NCBI GenBank assembly: GCA_029243145.1 | Contig: JAQWSQ010000060.1 | Span: forward strand, 1 to 42,006 | DNA: 42,006 nt | Direction of reading: 5' to 3' | Origin: Planctomycetaceae bacterium | Lineage (GTDB): Bacteria > Planctomycetota > Planctomycetia > Planctomycetales > Planctomycetaceae | In this document: piece after piece, positions 41,550 through 42,006 of the stretch | How positions within the stretch are numbered: the stretch's first letter is position 1 | How the letters are laid out: each line of letters starts with the position of its first letter | Notes under the pieces: generated by a model | Database searches by the model: none | What the model was told of the DNA's origin: nothing | What the model saw: only the letters and a program-made list of their open reading frames with translations | Program-made: the position numbers and the translations under genes

Positions 41550-42006
41550 GTGAGTTATACCTTCACTACCCCCGAGCAGCAGCAGGAAATGTTGCAAGAG
41601 ATCGGGGTCAATTCGATCGAAGAGCTTTTTGCCTCAATTCCCCAAGAGCTTCGATTTCAGGGCGATCTGAATCTTAAGCCTGCCAAGTGCGAACTTGAAT
41701 TGGAACAGGAAATTGCTGGTCGTGCCCGACAGAACCAAGCCGGAAGTGGATTAACGTGCTTTCTGGGTGGTGGTGTTTACGATCACTTTATTCCGTCAGT
41801 TGTTGATGAAATTAGCTCCCGCGGAGAGTTTTATACCGCATACACTCCCTATCAGGCAGAAGCCTCGCAAGGCAGCTTACAGGTCTTCTTCGAATACCAA
41901 ACACTGATCTGTCAGTTGACTGGCATGGATGTTTCTAACGCCTCCTTATATGAAGGAGGCACGGCTATTACCGAAGCAGCTTTGATGGCCATGCGGATCA
42001 CTCGCC
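41550..42006 (+). CDS. gcvPA: Glycine dehydrogenase (decarboxylating) subunit 1, N-terminal part (3' end outside window)
   Basis: The GTG at 41550, preceded by CAGGAAA, starts a frame open to the window end: VSYTFTTPEQQQEMLQEIGVNSIEELFASIP, then FLGGGVYDHFIPSVVDEISSRGEFYTAYTPYQAEASQGSLQVFFEYQTLICQLTGMDVSNASLYEGGTAITEA. This is the N-terminal half of the split P protein, which decarboxylates glycine with PLP together with subunit 2. About 152 codons are visible. The full enzyme would be about 450 aa. It lies downstream of gcvH on the same strand and is likely co-transcribed with it. Confidence 0.95.
   Translation, partial: MSYTFTTPEQQQEMLQEIGVNSIEELFASIPQELRFQGDLNLKPAKCELELEQEIAGRARQNQAGSGLTCFLGGGVYDHFIPSVVDEISSRGEFYTAYTPYQAEASQGSLQVFFEYQTLICQLTGMDVSNASLYEGGTAITEAALMAMRITR

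Overview
The window looks like chromosomal DNA of a planctomycete, probably from the Planctomycetaceae (Gimesia or Rubinisphaera type; the genus is a guess). The evidence is the gene content: two Tat-exported DUF1501 proteins, a DUF1559 pseudopilin-like protein, a Cys-type sulfatase, a Tat-exported Gfo/Idh/MocA oxidoreductase, a DUF3500 protein, a five-POTRA BamA, and bacterial tetrahydromethanopterin (H4MPT) C1 genes. There is no rRNA, CRISPR array, recognisable IS element or prophage.

Layout. 1-5.3 kb: partial RluA-type pseudouridine synthase, a multi-hairpin intergenic element, DUF1501 protein, HtrA-like protease, STAS protein and hisD. 5.4-8.6 kb: a minus-strand run of a retron-like reverse transcriptase, a multi-spanning membrane protein and a small secreted protein. 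The RT is preceded by a structured intergenic region shared with the divergent bamA. 8.6-13.1 kb: bamA, a DUF447 protein and beta-RFAP synthase. 13.1-18.3 kb: hairpin repeats, an HTH-like protein, tRNA-Cys, DUF3500 protein, oxidoreductase and a peroxiredoxin-like protein. 18.4-23.2 kb: sulfatase, a frameshifted beta-helix protein, a methyltransferase and an MBL-fold hydrolase. 23.3-24.4 kb: two copies of an 80-nt structured repeat around two small genes. 24.4-32.7 kb: 6-phosphogluconate dehydrogenase, glycosyltransferase, methyltransferase, DUF1559 protein, lipoprotein, a second DUF1501 protein and an SGNH hydrolase. 32.8-42 kb: HAD hydrolase, pfp bracketed by another structured repeat, mch plus an ATP-grasp ligase, a frameshifted macro-domain gene, a CysQ-like phosphatase, a YrdC-like/LMW-phosphatase fusion next to rpiB, and gcvH-gcvPA.

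How the genes fit together. Two separate loci (11.5-13.1 kb and 35.7-37.6 kb) serve H4MPT-linked C1 transfer: one for cofactor synthesis, and one pairing cyclohydrolase with an orf5-like ligase. The YrdC-like/phosphatase/rpiB order resembles Bacillus ywlC-ywlE-ywlF. Pfp, Gnd and RpiB cover glycolysis and the pentose phosphate pathway.

The best candidate for an undescribed system is the RT locus. The RT carries a retron-type NAxxH motif and a VTG-like segment. Upstream lies a 45-nt, 17-bp imperfect hairpin, and downstream at 25 bp is a membrane-protein gene that could be an effector. A second theme is several families of intergenic multi-hairpin elements whose tips often read GCAA or GCGA and which show compensatory changes between copies. 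Two genes carry apparent single-base insertions in homopolymers (T5 and G6), either decay or sequencing error. All functional statements come from reading motifs by eye; no database search was possible.
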